Assembly (NCBI GenBank): GCA_013203045.1
Contig: JABMQN010000009.1
Span: forward strand, 1-42,254
DNA: 42,254 bases
Reading direction: 5' to 3'
From: Chloroflexota bacterium
Lineage (GTDB): Bacteria > Chloroflexota > Dehalococcoidia > SZUA-161 > SpSt-899
Shown here in pieces: positions 8,339 to 16,440 of this stretch. The notes beneath the pieces were generated by a model, which had not been told where the DNA came from, did not search any database, and was given only the letters and a program-made list of their open reading frames with translations. A program made the translations under genes and the position numbers. Each line of letters starts with the position of its first letter. The first letter of the stretch is position 1.

Positions 8339-9130
8339 ATGGGTAACGATATGCAAATTAGAGTATTTATTACATTTGCCCTGATGCTGGTAACTGCCAC
8401 ATCACTTTTGGGATGTGATAATGGAGATTCGATACCAACCTCAGACAGTATAAATGGGAGAAATATTCTTGATCTCAACGTCGGAGAGAAATGGCAATAT
8501 GAGTTTTTTGTGGATAGTGAACAATATGGTTTCAATGAGTACGAAGTGATAGCTGAAACCGATCATAATGGTGAAAAATCCTTCACGATTGCATCAGTAC
8601 TTGAATTACAGGAAAGCGATGCGTGTAAACCGACTACAGCCAGTGGAACTCTGCAGGTTACTCAAATTGACATACCGATCTCATATCAAATGGATATCTC
8701 CGTTGGCTCTGGCTGACAGTCCAGAGAGGGGTCGGTCGACTGCCAAATCGAGGACAACACAGCTCATTTGGTAATCACCATGGGAGATGATATAAAAGAA
8801 CACGATATCGTACTTGAACCCAATACTGTACTTCTAGCCGAAAATATGGTTGGCTGGCTTGATATGATGTACCGAACGCTTCCTCTCAAGGATGGCGAGT
8901 CACTAACTGTACCCGTCATTTTCCCTGGGGATTTCGGTATAGATAATCTGGTCATCGATGTCCGGCTGGAAGAGCCGGTGGTGGAAGGAGAAACAGTTAC
9001 AATCTATGTTTGCACTGTGCCTGCACTGGGAGAGATACATTACGTATCCAAATCTGGGCGCTTGTTGACTGTTCAAATACCGGAGAAAAACGTAACTATC
9101 GAATTGGCGGATGTGTCTAGCTATTCGTGA
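8339..9130 (+). pseudogene. lipoprotein of unknown function, interrupted by in-frame TGA
   Basis: The first part encodes a lipoprotein signal peptide: hydrophobic FITFALMLVTATSLLGC with lipobox LLGC at residues 23-26, so the product would be a membrane-anchored extracytoplasmic protein. Codon 126 (8714-8716) is TGA; the same frame then stays open for another 137 codons to 9130, ending in a beta-rich segment with GEIHYVSKSGRLL. No frameshift is needed, so this is one 263-codon gene with a single premature stop, or a recoded one. A Trp codon (TGG) one transition away would restore it. No convincing SECIS hairpin follows the TGA. The start at 8339 is the ATG contained in the right TAATG next to the MITE-like element; ATG 8351 is an alternative. 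Family not recognised. Confidence 0.65.
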
Positions 9131-9135
9131 GCTAG
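9117..9135. terminator. bidirectional hairpin between convergent genes
   Basis: CTAGCT (9117-9122) and AGCTAG (9130-9135) form a six-pair stem with a seven-base loop that overlaps the lipoprotein gene stop and the pgk stop. A T-rich stretch follows on the plus strand. The stem is short, so this is a tentative terminator. Confidence 0.35.
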
Positions 9136-10328
9136 CTTGTTTCTTTATCCAACAACGCAGCTACACCGGGGAGAGTTTTCCCCTCCAGAAATTCCAGTGA
9201 TGCCCCACCACCGGTTGATACATGGGTCATCTTGCTCGCTAATCCCATTCTTTTAACAGCAGCCGCTGTGTCCCCACCACCAATGATTGTGGTAGCCTCT
9301 AATTCAGCTATTAAAGAAGCCAAAGCCTCGGTACCTTGAGCAAATGACGCATACTCAAAAACACCCATAGGGCCATTCCATACTATTGTTTTACAATCCT
9401 TCAAAGCATCACTAAACGCCTTGATGCTTTCCGGTCCAATATCCAACAATTGCCATCCTGATGGAACTCCCCCCAACGGTACGGTCTTGCATTCCGCATT
9501 TTCACTGAATTCTGAAGCCGCAACGCCATCAACCGGAAGCATAAGTCGAACACCTTTTCGAGCTGCTTTGGTAACCAGGCTCCGTCCAAAAGAAAGCTGG
9601 TCATCCTCAACCTTGGAACTGCCAACATCATATCCCATTGATTTCAAGAAAGTATTCGCCATCCCTCCACCGATAATCAACACGTTTACCTTCTCTAAAA
9701 TGTTCTCAAGGAGATTAATCTTATCAGCAACTTTAGCCCCTCCTACTATCATTGCGAACGGCCGCTCCGGATCAGCAAGCGTATTGCCCAGAAATTCGAG
9801 CTCTTTTTCCATCAGAAAGCCTGAGACCGCAGGCAAGTATTTTGTAACTCCCACTGTCGAAGCATGAGCGCGATGGGCTGTGCCGAACGCATCGTTGACA
9901 TACACATCAGCCAACCGGGCTAATGATTCCGCAAACGCAGGATCATTCTTCTCTTCTTCAGGATGAAACCGGAGATTTTCCAGAAGTATTATGCTTCCTG
10001 GTTGCATTTCCCCAACGGCAGCTTCAACCTCCGTACCAATACAATCCCGGGTACACCGTACTGGTTTTCCCATAATCTTACCAAGTCGTTCCCCGACCAG
10101 CGCCAGCCTCATATCATCTCGGACCTCCCCTTTAGGTCGCCCCAAATGAGAGCACAGAATAACTTTCGCTCTTTCGTCCACCAAATATTGTATGGTTGGT
10201 ACCGCTGCGATTATACGAGCATCATCAGTTATCTCTCCAGTGGATTTGTCCCTCGGCACATTGAAATCCACTCGTACCAATACACGTTTGTTTTCGACTT
10301 CGATATCTCTAACCGTCTGCTTTGCCAT
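9132..10328 (-). CDS. pgk: phosphoglycerate kinase
   Basis: The 398-residue cytoplasmic enzyme interconverts 1,3-bisphosphoglycerate/ADP and 3-phosphoglycerate/ATP. Present are RVDFNVP with the substrate-binding Asp-Asn, SHLGRPKG, the hinge segment [19 protein letters not shown], and the C-terminal nucleotide loop GGGDTAAA followed by [13 protein letters not shown]. Length is normal. ATG at 10328 is preferred over the adjacent GTG at 10331 because of the GGGGAG sequence upstream. Its 5' end overlaps the upstream CooC-like gene by 20 bases, implying cotranscription. Confidence 0.96.
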   Translation of the reverse strand: MAKQTVRDIEVENKRVLVRVDFNVPRDKSTGEITDDARIIAAVPTIQYLVDERAKVILCSHLGRPKGEVRDDMRLALVGERLGKIMGKPVRCTRDCIGTEVEAAVGEMQPGSIILLENLRFHPEEEKNDPAFAESLARLADVYVNDAFGTAHRAHASTVGVTKYLPAVSGFLMEKELEFLGNTLADPERPFAMIVGGAKVADKINLLENILEKVNVLIIGGGMANTFLKSMGYDVGSSKVEDDQLSFGRSLVTKAARKGVRLMLPVDGVAASEFSENAECKTVPLGGVPSGWQLLDIGPESIKAFSDALKDCKTIVWNGPMGVFEYASFAQGTEALASLIAELEATTIIGGGDTAAAVKRMGLASKMTHVSTGGGASLEFLEGKTLPGVAALLDKETS

Positions 10329-11112
10329 CACCGCTCCCCTGGATTTCTTCTAATCGTTCAACTATTTTGGTTACTTCAGCAACTGCGTTCGGTGCCAAAT
10401 CATACGGGCTCATTCCTTTGAAATCAGCTTCGCGCACCATTTTATCTGCACTTAAGAATCCCAACACTTCAAAATCAGGAAGATTGCTTTTTACGAATTC
10501 TTCGTCATCCGGACTGTTTATCTTGTTGCCTACAACATAAGTAGTTTTTACACCCAGGTCAGCGGCCAGTTTCTTAACCGACTTTGCAGTCTGTATACTT
10601 CGCTGTCCGGGTTCCACCACTACAATGAAGGCATCCACAGCACGCACCGTACCTCTTGCGAGATGTTCAACTCCTGCATCCATATCCAGTATTACAGTGT
10701 CCTCTCGTCTCAATATCAAATGACTGAGAAGTGCCTTAAGAAGTGTACTCTCCGGACATATGCATCCAGCACCACCGGAGTCTACAGTGCCAAGCATAAG
10801 CAGTTTTACTCCGTTTGTTTCCACGGAAAAACGGTCAGGGATGTCATCTACTTTGGGATTTAATTTGAAAAAAGTGGCGGAAGTCCCTGGTTTGGCACCG
10901 GTACGTTCTTCAATTAATTGGTCCATTTCTGCTATCGGCGTGATTTTGATTATCTCCTCCCAGGGAATGCCCAGGGCTGTCCCGAAGTTCGCGTCCGGGT
11001 TAGCATCGATAGCCAGAACTTTGTGACCTTTGGAAGCATAAATACGAGCCAGTAAACTGGAGAGAGTCGTCTTGCCAACACCACCCTTACCCGAGATAGC
11101 CAGTTTCAACAT
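10309..11112 (-). CDS. CooC/AcsF-type nickel-insertion ATPase (MinD superfamily)
   Basis: The 267-residue P-loop ATPase has the deviant Walker A SGKGGVGKTT (7-16) with the signature lysine, DANPDANFG (37-44) and a CIC motif (Cys117 and Cys119) matching the metal-binding CxC of CooC dimers. CooC-type proteins load nickel into carbon monoxide dehydrogenase or acetyl-CoA synthase. No CODH genes are present in this window, so the client is inferred only. The ribosome binding site AGGAGG precedes the ATG. It overlaps pgk, which it probably shares a transcript with, and is divergent from the glycosyltransferase gene. Confidence 0.82.
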   Translation of the reverse strand: MLKLAISGKGGVGKTTLSSLLARIYASKGHKVLAIDANPDANFGTALGIPWEEIIKITPIAEMDQLIEERTGAKPGTSATFFKLNPKVDDIPDRFSVETNGVKLLMLGTVDSGGAGCICPESTLLKALLSHLILRREDTVILDMDAGVEHLARGTVRAVDAFIVVVEPGQRSIQTAKSVKKLAADLGVKTTYVVGNKINSPDDEEFVKSNLPDFEVLGFLSADKMVREADFKGMSPYDLAPNAVAEVTKIVERLEEIQGSGDGKADG

Positions 11113-11135
11113 TGCAAGCCTCCTTTGTATTGACT

Positions 11136-11141
11136 ATTATA
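11136..11141 (-). promoter_or_regulatory. -10 box for cooC-pgk
   Basis: A perfect TATAAT on the minus strand lies 24 bases before the CooC-like start, leaving a very short leader that still includes AGGAGG. No good -35 is seen at 17 bases. On the opposite strand TTGACT (11130-11135) overlaps and could serve the divergent gene, but its -10 is weak. Confidence 0.4.
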
Positions 11142-11168
11142 CGAATAGCTTATCCAAAGGTCTACTAT

Positions 11169-12482
11169 ATGACTGCAATGCTCCATAAGGCAATGGCCAG
11201 CAATACAACAAAGCGGTTTTATCCACTTGTTATTTTTGCGATGCTGCACATCATTATCTTCATGGTGATATTTCAGGGAGCATTTCCAGATAGTAGTGAA
11301 TATCCCAATTATGCAGAAGGGGATAGCCGTTCTCTCTACTTCCATTATGCTGATCGTGTTTTCGAAGGAGAGTTGCCCTATCAGGATTTTGATATCGAAT
11401 ATGCCCCGCTCTCACTGCCCCTTTTTCTCATACCACGAGTCTTTGCTGAAAGTGACATCGGTTACCATATAGCCTTCGCTGTAGAAATGCTTCTCTTTAA
11501 TCTCATCGGTATGTGGGCCCTCTGGGCATTGGCAAAACGATTGGGATATTCAGCGATAACTGTTTTATCGATCTATACTATCGGGCTACTATCGTTAGGG
11601 CCAACCATTATAGACCATTTCGACCTTGCTGCGGCCGTGCTGGTATTGTTAGCTATATGGGCTTTCATTTCAGGGAAAAACACTCTTGCATGGGTGTTTC
11701 TGGCTCTGGGAACGATGATCAAGATATTCCCGATTATAATAGTCCCAATCCTGGCGCTCTATTTGCTACGGCGTAATGACCTTCGAAATATTTTGAAAGG
11801 GGGACTGGCGTTCGCCGCAACGTTAATCATAGTAAGCATACCGTGTATGTGTATCAGCTTTGACGGATTCGTCGATTCTTTTACATATCACAGCGAACGT
11901 GGTTTACAGGTGGAAAGCACTTATGCTTCCATTTTATTACTGGGCCATAATTGGGGCATTTCATCTATTGAAACTGACTTGATAGCCGAAAGTGGATCAT
12001 GGGAAATAATCTCATCAACTGCCGATTTCATGGCAAGATATTCGCCGTTAATTGTGCTATTTTTGTTGGCATTAGTTTACGGTGTTTATGCTCGTAGAGA
12101 ATGGATGGGCAGGTCTCTTGATGAGAGAGAATTCCATTCCCGATTAATAACCTTCTCAATTTTGGCAATAATCGTTTTTATGCTCGCCAACAAGGTTTTT
12201 TCACCTCAGTACATCATTTGGCTATATCCTCTTATCCCGCTCATATCAGGTCGATGGCGTATCTTCTCGTGGGCTATTTATGCCACCATTGCTCTTATGA
12301 CGGTCTATATTTTTTCATATCACTATGACTATATCTTCTCTGATCACTATCTGGACCTTGTTTATGACCTTGACTCAGTGCCTATCTACGTTCTCGCACT
12401 TCGTAATTTATTGCTTTTCTTCATGGTGTTTACACTTCTAGATTTTAGATGGCCTGTCTTTAGGAGAAAGGAAATTACATAA
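11169..12482 (+). CDS. polytopic membrane glycosyltransferase, GT87 (DUF2029)-like
   Basis: A 437-residue integral membrane protein with about ten hydrophobic segments. After the first transmembrane helix comes a polar extracytoplasmic stretch GDSRSLYFHYADRVFEG...LPYQDFDIEYAPL, the arrangement seen in GT87/DUF2029 polyprenyl-phosphate-dependent mannosyltransferase-like proteins, where an acidic residue in that loop is catalytic. Donor and acceptor cannot be read from sequence. ATG 11169 is chosen because it begins shortly before the first hydrophobic segment; an upstream in-frame TTG at 11112 would add a run with no supporting signal. The stop overlaps the start of the Smr-domain gene by one base. 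Confidence 0.7.
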   Translation: MTAMLHKAMASNTTKRFYPLVIFAMLHIIIFMVIFQGAFPDSSEYPNYAEGDSRSLYFHYADRVFEGELPYQDFDIEYAPLSLPLFLIPRVFAESDIGYHIAFAVEMLLFNLIGMWALWALAKRLGYSAITVLSIYTIGLLSLGPTIIDHFDLAAAVLVLLAIWAFISGKNTLAWVFLALGTMIKIFPIIIVPILALYLLRRNDLRNILKGGLAFAATLIIVSIPCMCISFDGFVDSFTYHSERGLQVESTYASILLLGHNWGISSIETDLIAESGSWEIISSTADFMARYSPLIVLFLLALVYGVYARREWMGRSLDEREFHSRLITFSILAIIVFMLANKVFSPQYIIWLYPLIPLISGRWRIFSWAIYATIALMTVYIFSYHYDYIFSDHYLDLVYDLDSVPIYVLALRNLLLFFMVFTLLDFRWPVFRRKEIT

Positions 12483-12739
12483 TGTTTTCGTCTGAACCCG
12501 AAATAATGTTGCGGCGCCTGAGCGTCGAAGAGGCGTTAATCAAGCTGGACAAATCTCTCTATGATGTTTATGTATCAGGAGCGCATACAGTCAGAGTTGT
12601 TCACGGAAAGGGTACGGGCACACTGCGGTTGGTTGTAAGTCGGGAACTGTCACGGCACCCACTAGTAGAATCGTTCCGCCCAGCCGATCCCTGGGAGGGT
12701 GGGGCTGGAGTGACAGTGGCTCAATTGATAAGTAAGTGA
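12482..12739 (+). CDS. small Smr-domain protein
   Basis: An 85-residue protein consisting almost wholly of an Smr domain, the module found at the C-terminus of MutS2 and able to nick DNA or RNA. VEEALIKLDKSL, VRVVHGKGTGTLR and VESFRPADPWEGGAGVT match the core, including the HGKGTG loop. The usual N-terminal LDLHG/LDLRG motif is replaced by MLRRLS, so the first conserved acidic residue is missing and nuclease activity is uncertain. It overlaps the preceding gene by one base (TAATG), suggesting coupling. Its TGA is immediately next to the ancestral stop of the convergent ridA. Confidence 0.78.
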   Translation: MFSSEPEIMLRRLSVEEALIKLDKSLYDVYVSGAHTVRVVHGKGTGTLRLVVSRELSRHPLVESFRPADPWEGGAGVTVAQLISK

Positions 12740-13206
12740 TCAGATAGCTGCAATTGCTTCGATCTCGATCTTTGCAATGAACTACCCCGCGGCAGAGCAG
12801 CGGGGTATCAATTCGGAATTTTGTATTTATCGCGGCAAGCCGCGGGGAATTTACCCGGCGATCGATTAAACGGGAGTCTGCTTACCTCGACACAGCTTCT
12901 GGCCGGCCGATCCTTCTGGAAATGCTTTTTATAGACTTCGTTTAGCTTCGGGAAATCTCCCATGTCCGTTAAGAACGCCGTGGTCTTTATGACTCTATCC
13001 AGAGACGATCCGGCCTCTTCCAAAATAGTTTTTAAATTGACGAAAGTCTGCTCAACTTGTTGTTCGAAGTCATTTGAAATGAGGTTTCCTTTTTTCGGAT
13101 CGATCGGTACTTGTCCGGAAACGAACACCAGCGATCCATAAACCATCGCTGGTGAATATGGCGAATCAGTAGCTGACGTCTTTAGAATTATTGCTTTCTT
13201 CTCCAT
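12740..13206 (-). pseudogene. ridA: RidA family protein gene, C-terminus disrupted by an 89-bp insertion
   Basis: The frame from 13206 encodes a RidA/YjgF-type enamine/imine deaminase: VFVSGQVPIDPKKG, EQQVEQTFVNLKTILEEAGSSL and PARSCVEVSRLPF are all conserved. After RLPFN the sequence enters foreign hairpin DNA and the frame ends at 12808 with an unrelated tail (133 codons from the alternative ATG 13209). The missing C-terminus, encoding AKIEIEAIAAI and a TGA stop, is found intact at 12740-12775. Removing 12776-12864 restores a continuous 125-residue RidA of standard length. The altered product loses the last beta strand, which lies at the trimer interface, and is probably non-functional. GGAGG precedes the start. 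Confidence 0.85.
12776..12864. repeat. 89-bp palindromic element inserted in ridA
   Basis: Defined by the restored ridA frame on both sides. It contains a perfect TACCCCGC/GCGGGGTA stem (12783-12807), a perfect CGCGGC-AA-GCCGCG hairpin (12831-12844), GGG/CCC around AATTTA, and a longer-range inverted pair CCCCGCGGC (12785-12793) and GCCGCGGGG (12839-12847). It has no coding capacity. The first stem could also end transcripts of the two convergent genes, but no T run follows. Confidence 0.75.
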
Positions 13207-13220
13207 CATTGTCCTCCAAA

Positions 13221-14306
13221 TCAGAGATTATACTTCTCCCTTAACATCCCTGAAATTTCTCCCAGATATGAAAAGGATCTCTCAACCAGGCTCTCCTCCA
13301 TTTGAGAGTCAGAACAACTGGCTGCTACTTTTCGATCTTCTTCATCCATATCAACCTGGACGGCATTCTTGATGCAACACTTCGCCGGAGCAATAAGCGC
13401 CTGTCTCGCGATCTGTTCAGACGATACATCGGAATTCCGAGCAATTACTTCCCAATAGTTCACCAATCGCTTGAACAACGTTTCCGGAGTCTCTGGATTA
13501 AGCGTAACCGATTCCGTTGGTACTAATCCCCACGAAAGGATACCTCCGCCTTTTAGAAACCTGGCAATATCTTCTGAATACCCTTTTGGCATCGTCTCAA
13601 ATTGAAAGGCATCAATCGAAAGAATATCCAATCCCAACTCAAACAAATAGGGTAAATGGACATTCAGACACAGATGCAGAGCTCTCGGACCTTCAAACCC
13701 ATCCAGAAAATCACGGTAATCCTTCTGAGCTTGAAGCTCATTGTATCCAACATGTGAATTGAAAACCCAGCCCAATCCCGGTTCATCTACCCATACAAAT
13801 GCTTTCGAATGCTTTGCAGCCAATTGTCGGTACTGGAGGTTTATTTTCCTCAAGGCGAAATCATACAACAGCGATCGAACATCATCATTGTAGATTAGTG
13901 GTCTCTTTTCTTCATCTGTGACCCTGAATCCAAGATTTACGGGCCCACAAAACTGTCCCCGAATAGTTGCACGGTCACTAAAGTCAGTCTCGAGATATCG
14001 CTGATACGTCATCGAGTTCCGATCATGAATAGTATAGAGATCACTATCATCCATTCTGGCAGAAAACTCGCCTAACTCTTCAGCGAACCGTGATGTATCA
14101 AATTCAACTCTCTTTTCCTCAAGATTGATATGCGTCCCCGGAAATCCATCGGCAAGCTGAGCAAACATATCTTCGCTAAAAGATATTCGGGGAAGTTGTG
14201 GCCAGAACGGTATATCCAATCCCAATGCCAGTTCCAGTGCACGCTCGGGGTCTTTGTGAGGCATAACTCCCATCGCAGTAGTCTTACAGTTAGCTTCGTA
14301 ATTCAT
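13221..14306 (-). CDS. core-MetE-like (UROD/MetE superfamily) methyltransferase
   Basis: A 361-residue single-barrel protein related to the C-terminal catalytic domain of cobalamin-independent methionine synthase, lacking the MetE N-terminal domain. Candidate zinc ligands are His211 and Cys213 (HLC) and Cys310 or Cys311 (AKCCIKN); the Glu ligand position of MetE appears as Asp in LSIDAFQFE. Short MetE-like proteins in anaerobes and archaea are known or proposed to use methyl-corrinoid proteins instead of methyl-folate to make methionine; that role is inferred here. The second ATG (14306) is chosen: AGGAG sits six bases before it but directly abuts the first ATG (14312). It ends 15 bases before the ridA start, so the two may be one operon. 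Confidence 0.68.
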   Translation of the reverse strand: MNYEANCKTTAMGVMPHKDPERALELALGLDIPFWPQLPRISFSEDMFAQLADGFPGTHINLEEKRVEFDTSRFAEELGEFSARMDDSDLYTIHDRNSMTYQRYLETDFSDRATIRGQFCGPVNLGFRVTDEEKRPLIYNDDVRSLLYDFALRKINLQYRQLAAKHSKAFVWVDEPGLGWVFNSHVGYNELQAQKDYRDFLDGFEGPRALHLCLNVHLPYLFELGLDILSIDAFQFETMPKGYSEDIARFLKGGGILSWGLVPTESVTLNPETPETLFKRLVNYWEVIARNSDVSSEQIARQALIAPAKCCIKNAVQVDMDEEDRKVAASCSDSQMEESLVERSFSYLGEISGMLREKYNL

Positions 14307-14403
14307 TATCATCTCCTGTTTAAAATTCTATCACATCTATTATTGACTCAACTTTTGCGACTGCAACAGTGTATAATGAGAACGATTTTATTGTGTTGGT
14401 ACC

Positions 14404-15039
14404 ATGTTTGAGCTAATAAAAAACGAGCTCAGTGGGATGTGGTTCTTTCTTGTCAGGAATCGCAATGAAGCCATAGTCATCTGCGCGGCTATGCTTTTCC
14501 TTACCCTGGAGCAATACCATTCCCCTGGATTAAGATGGTCCGATGGACTGTTTTACTATGCGTTCCTGCCTCTCGCTACTATCGTCATTCTTTTACGAAA
14601 AAATCCGCTTGATTTTGGTTTGCGTCTCGGTAACATCAGATTGTGGGGTATCTATGTTGCAATTACGTGTATTGTGGCAATTCCCATACTTCTGATTACA
14701 TCGCGGTTTTCATCATTTGAGAACTACTACACCGTCAGCGACTTTGATTTACCCACGTATTTTCTAGAGATGGCCGCGTATCTATGTGGCTGGGAGTTTA
14801 TTTTCCGGGGTTTCATGCTCTTCGGATTAAAAGAGAGGTTCAAAGAGGGGAGCATTTTTATTCAAATGATTCCGTTCTTGCTCTTGCACTTAGGCAAGCC
14901 GGAAATCGAGGTTATCAGCTGCATCCCGATCGGTATTTTCTTCGGGTATGTTGTCTATCGAGGAAATTCCTATTGGCCGGCATTTCTAATCCATTTGTAT
15001 ATTAACGTTTTAATGAGAATCTTCGTGAATTGGCTCTAG
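14404..15039 (+). CDS. CPBP family intramembrane metalloprotease
   Basis: A 211-residue polytopic membrane protein with the three CPBP (CAAX protease and bacteriocin-processing) motifs: WEFIFRG (Glu131, Arg135; the first Glu of EExxxR is Trp, common in this subgroup), FLLLH (His162) and HLYIN (His197, Asn201). About six hydrophobic helices are visible. The substrate is unknown. A TATAAT lies at 14372-14377, but the nearest TTGACT is 23 bases upstream, too far for a normal promoter. Its stop overlaps the stop of the convergent radical SAM gene by four bases. Confidence 0.8.
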   Translation: MFELIKNELSGMWFFLVRNRNEAIVICAAMLFLTLEQYHSPGLRWSDGLFYYAFLPLATIVILLRKNPLDFGLRLGNIRLWGIYVAITCIVAIPILLITSRFSSFENYYTVSDFDLPTYFLEMAAYLCGWEFIFRGFMLFGLKERFKEGSIFIQMIPFLLLHLGKPEIEVISCIPIGIFFGYVVYRGNSYWPAFLIHLYINVLMRIFVNWL

Positions 15040-16166
15040 TTTGCCTCTTTTAACTCTCTCAATATGTGCTCCTCTAGCTCGGACCCAATATTACGGATGG
15101 ATTGCAAATCTCCTCTTTCGGCCACATCGACTATTGATTCCCGGAGGTTTTGGATATTCTGGCCAGCCCAAAAGATGTTTGTCCAGGCTTTGCCATTCAT
15201 TTGAGCAATGTAAGATTCATTCATAAACTCTTCGGCTATTTTATAATTCCAGTAGCGAAAGTCATTAGGAATGTATCGCTTGGTTCTAGATTTGATCCCA
15301 TACTTTTCACATAAAACAAGCATTATCTTACTAATCCGAACAGCATAATATCCCTGCGGCAAATCTCGACCCACATACCCTGTATCAGGATCAAACTTCG
15401 TTTGATACAACTGTTCATATTTTTCGATGACATCCGGAAACCGTTTGCTGAGCTTCGTGAAGTACAACATCGCCTGATTATCTCTCATCGTCATCCCGGC
15501 ACCGAACAGGATAAAATCAGCGCCACTTTCTTTGGCATCCCGTACCACCGATTCAAGACTCTGTTCGTCATCTCCAAGGAAAGGGACAATCGGCATTAGA
15601 TGTATCCCTACCTGAATGTTTGGAGCATAAGTATTAATCTGGCGCAGTGTCTCAAGACGAATATGCGAAGAAGGGGCATTGGGCTCCAGAAACGATGCCA
15701 GTTCTTCATCCACAGTAGTGACTGTGATTCCAACCGTACACCACGTATCATCCGAAATATTTGATAGTAGCTCCAAATCCCTCAGAACAAGATTGGATTT
15801 TGTTGAAAGTGAGACCGGATAGTGATGTTTGAGCAATACTTCAAGGCATGTCCGGGTATTTTTGAATTCGGCCTTTGCGGGCTGATATGCGTCACACGTA
15901 CCGCCAATGGCAACGACATCCGGCAACAGCGTTCTGGCTCTACGCAGTCGATTGTCCAGCATGGTACCTACATTGGTTTTTACGAATATCTCTTGATCGA
16001 AGTCGGGGTGAAGATGATATTTATGACTGCGCGAATCGCAATAGGTACAAGCAAATTCACAGTCGTTGTAAGGATTTAGAGTGTATCGGCACCAGAACCA
16101 GTTATCGATGAACCTCATCTTGTTGAGGATAGACTTGAAATCTTTATAAGTGTATCGGACACTCAT
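15036..16166 (-). CDS. radical SAM protein, SPL/Rv2578c-like
   Basis: A 376-residue radical SAM protein. The cluster motif CEFACTYC (Cys36, Cys40, Cys43; CxxxCxxC) follows NPYNDC, as in the spore photoproduct lyase-like/Rv2578c group, where NPY-GC precedes the cluster. Later segments AIGGTCDAYQPAKAEFKNTR, STKSNLVLRDLELL and VGITVTTVDEEL are typical of that group. Its substrate is unknown; members are often annotated as DNA repair photolyase-like without proof. ATG 16166 is the only start in place before the conserved region. It appears to be a single-gene unit. Confidence 0.82.
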   Translation of the reverse strand: MSVRYTYKDFKSILNKMRFIDNWFWCRYTLNPYNDCEFACTYCDSRSHKYHLHPDFDQEIFVKTNVGTMLDNRLRRARTLLPDVVAIGGTCDAYQPAKAEFKNTRTCLEVLLKHHYPVSLSTKSNLVLRDLELLSNISDDTWCTVGITVTTVDEELASFLEPNAPSSHIRLETLRQINTYAPNIQVGIHLMPIVPFLGDDEQSLESVVRDAKESGADFILFGAGMTMRDNQAMLYFTKLSKRFPDVIEKYEQLYQTKFDPDTGYVGRDLPQGYYAVRISKIMLVLCEKYGIKSRTKRYIPNDFRYWNYKIAEEFMNESYIAQMNGKAWTNIFWAGQNIQNLRESIVDVAERGDLQSIRNIGSELEEHILRELKEAN

Positions 16167-16229
16167 AACGCATCATTATAACATTCACTATTAAATAGGC
16201 AATTAAATAGGCGCTCTTTTTCCAATGAG

Positions 16230-16308
16230 TGTCATTCTGAACAAAGTGAAGAATCTCCCTCCTTCCTGGCAAGAGATTCTTCGGTCGTAAAACTCCCTCA
16301 GAATGACA
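16230..16308. repeat. 79-bp inverted-repeat intergenic element
   Basis: Ends are TGTCATTCTGA (16230-16240) and TCAGAATGACA (16298-16308), a perfect inverted repeat. An inner pair AAGAATCTC (16249-16257) and GAGATTCTT (16273-16281) is also complementary, so the whole unit folds into a long hairpin. Sequences of this type (GTCATTCTGA...GAAGAATCT) recur in many bacterial genomes as REP-like elements. It has no coding capacity and lies beyond the 5' end of the radical SAM gene. Confidence 0.7.
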
Positions 16309-16387
16309 TCCTACAAGTGATATTTTATCAGTATTTAATTGCCGGATTAATAATACACCGTCGAGCTTTGGGGGATAGCAATCAGAT

Positions 16388-16409
16388 ATGTTGGTGCTGG
16401 CACCAACAT
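16388..16409. terminator. near-perfect palindrome after the ars operon
   Basis: ATGTTGGTGC and GCACCAACAT form ten-pair arms around TG, 32 bases past the arsC stop on the minus strand. It could end the ars transcript, but no T run follows, so an alternative is a binding site for a dimeric regulator. Confidence 0.3.
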
Positions 16410-16440
16410 GAGGTATGGAAAACCACCAAGCCAACGCAAG

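Noticed and set aside
8714-8760. SECIS after the lipoprotein TGA
   Set aside because: Only a five-pair stem directly next to the UGA was found, with no stable upper stem or suitably placed GGU loop.
14343-14377. TTGACT and TATAAT as promoter of the CPBP gene
   Set aside because: The spacer is 23 bases, outside the normal range, so only the -10 is mentioned in the gene entry.
16144-16434. Minus-strand 96-codon open frame over the repeat between radical SAM and arsC genes
   Set aside because: It is made largely of the inverted repeat (16230-16308) and the palindrome at 16388, without protein-like features.
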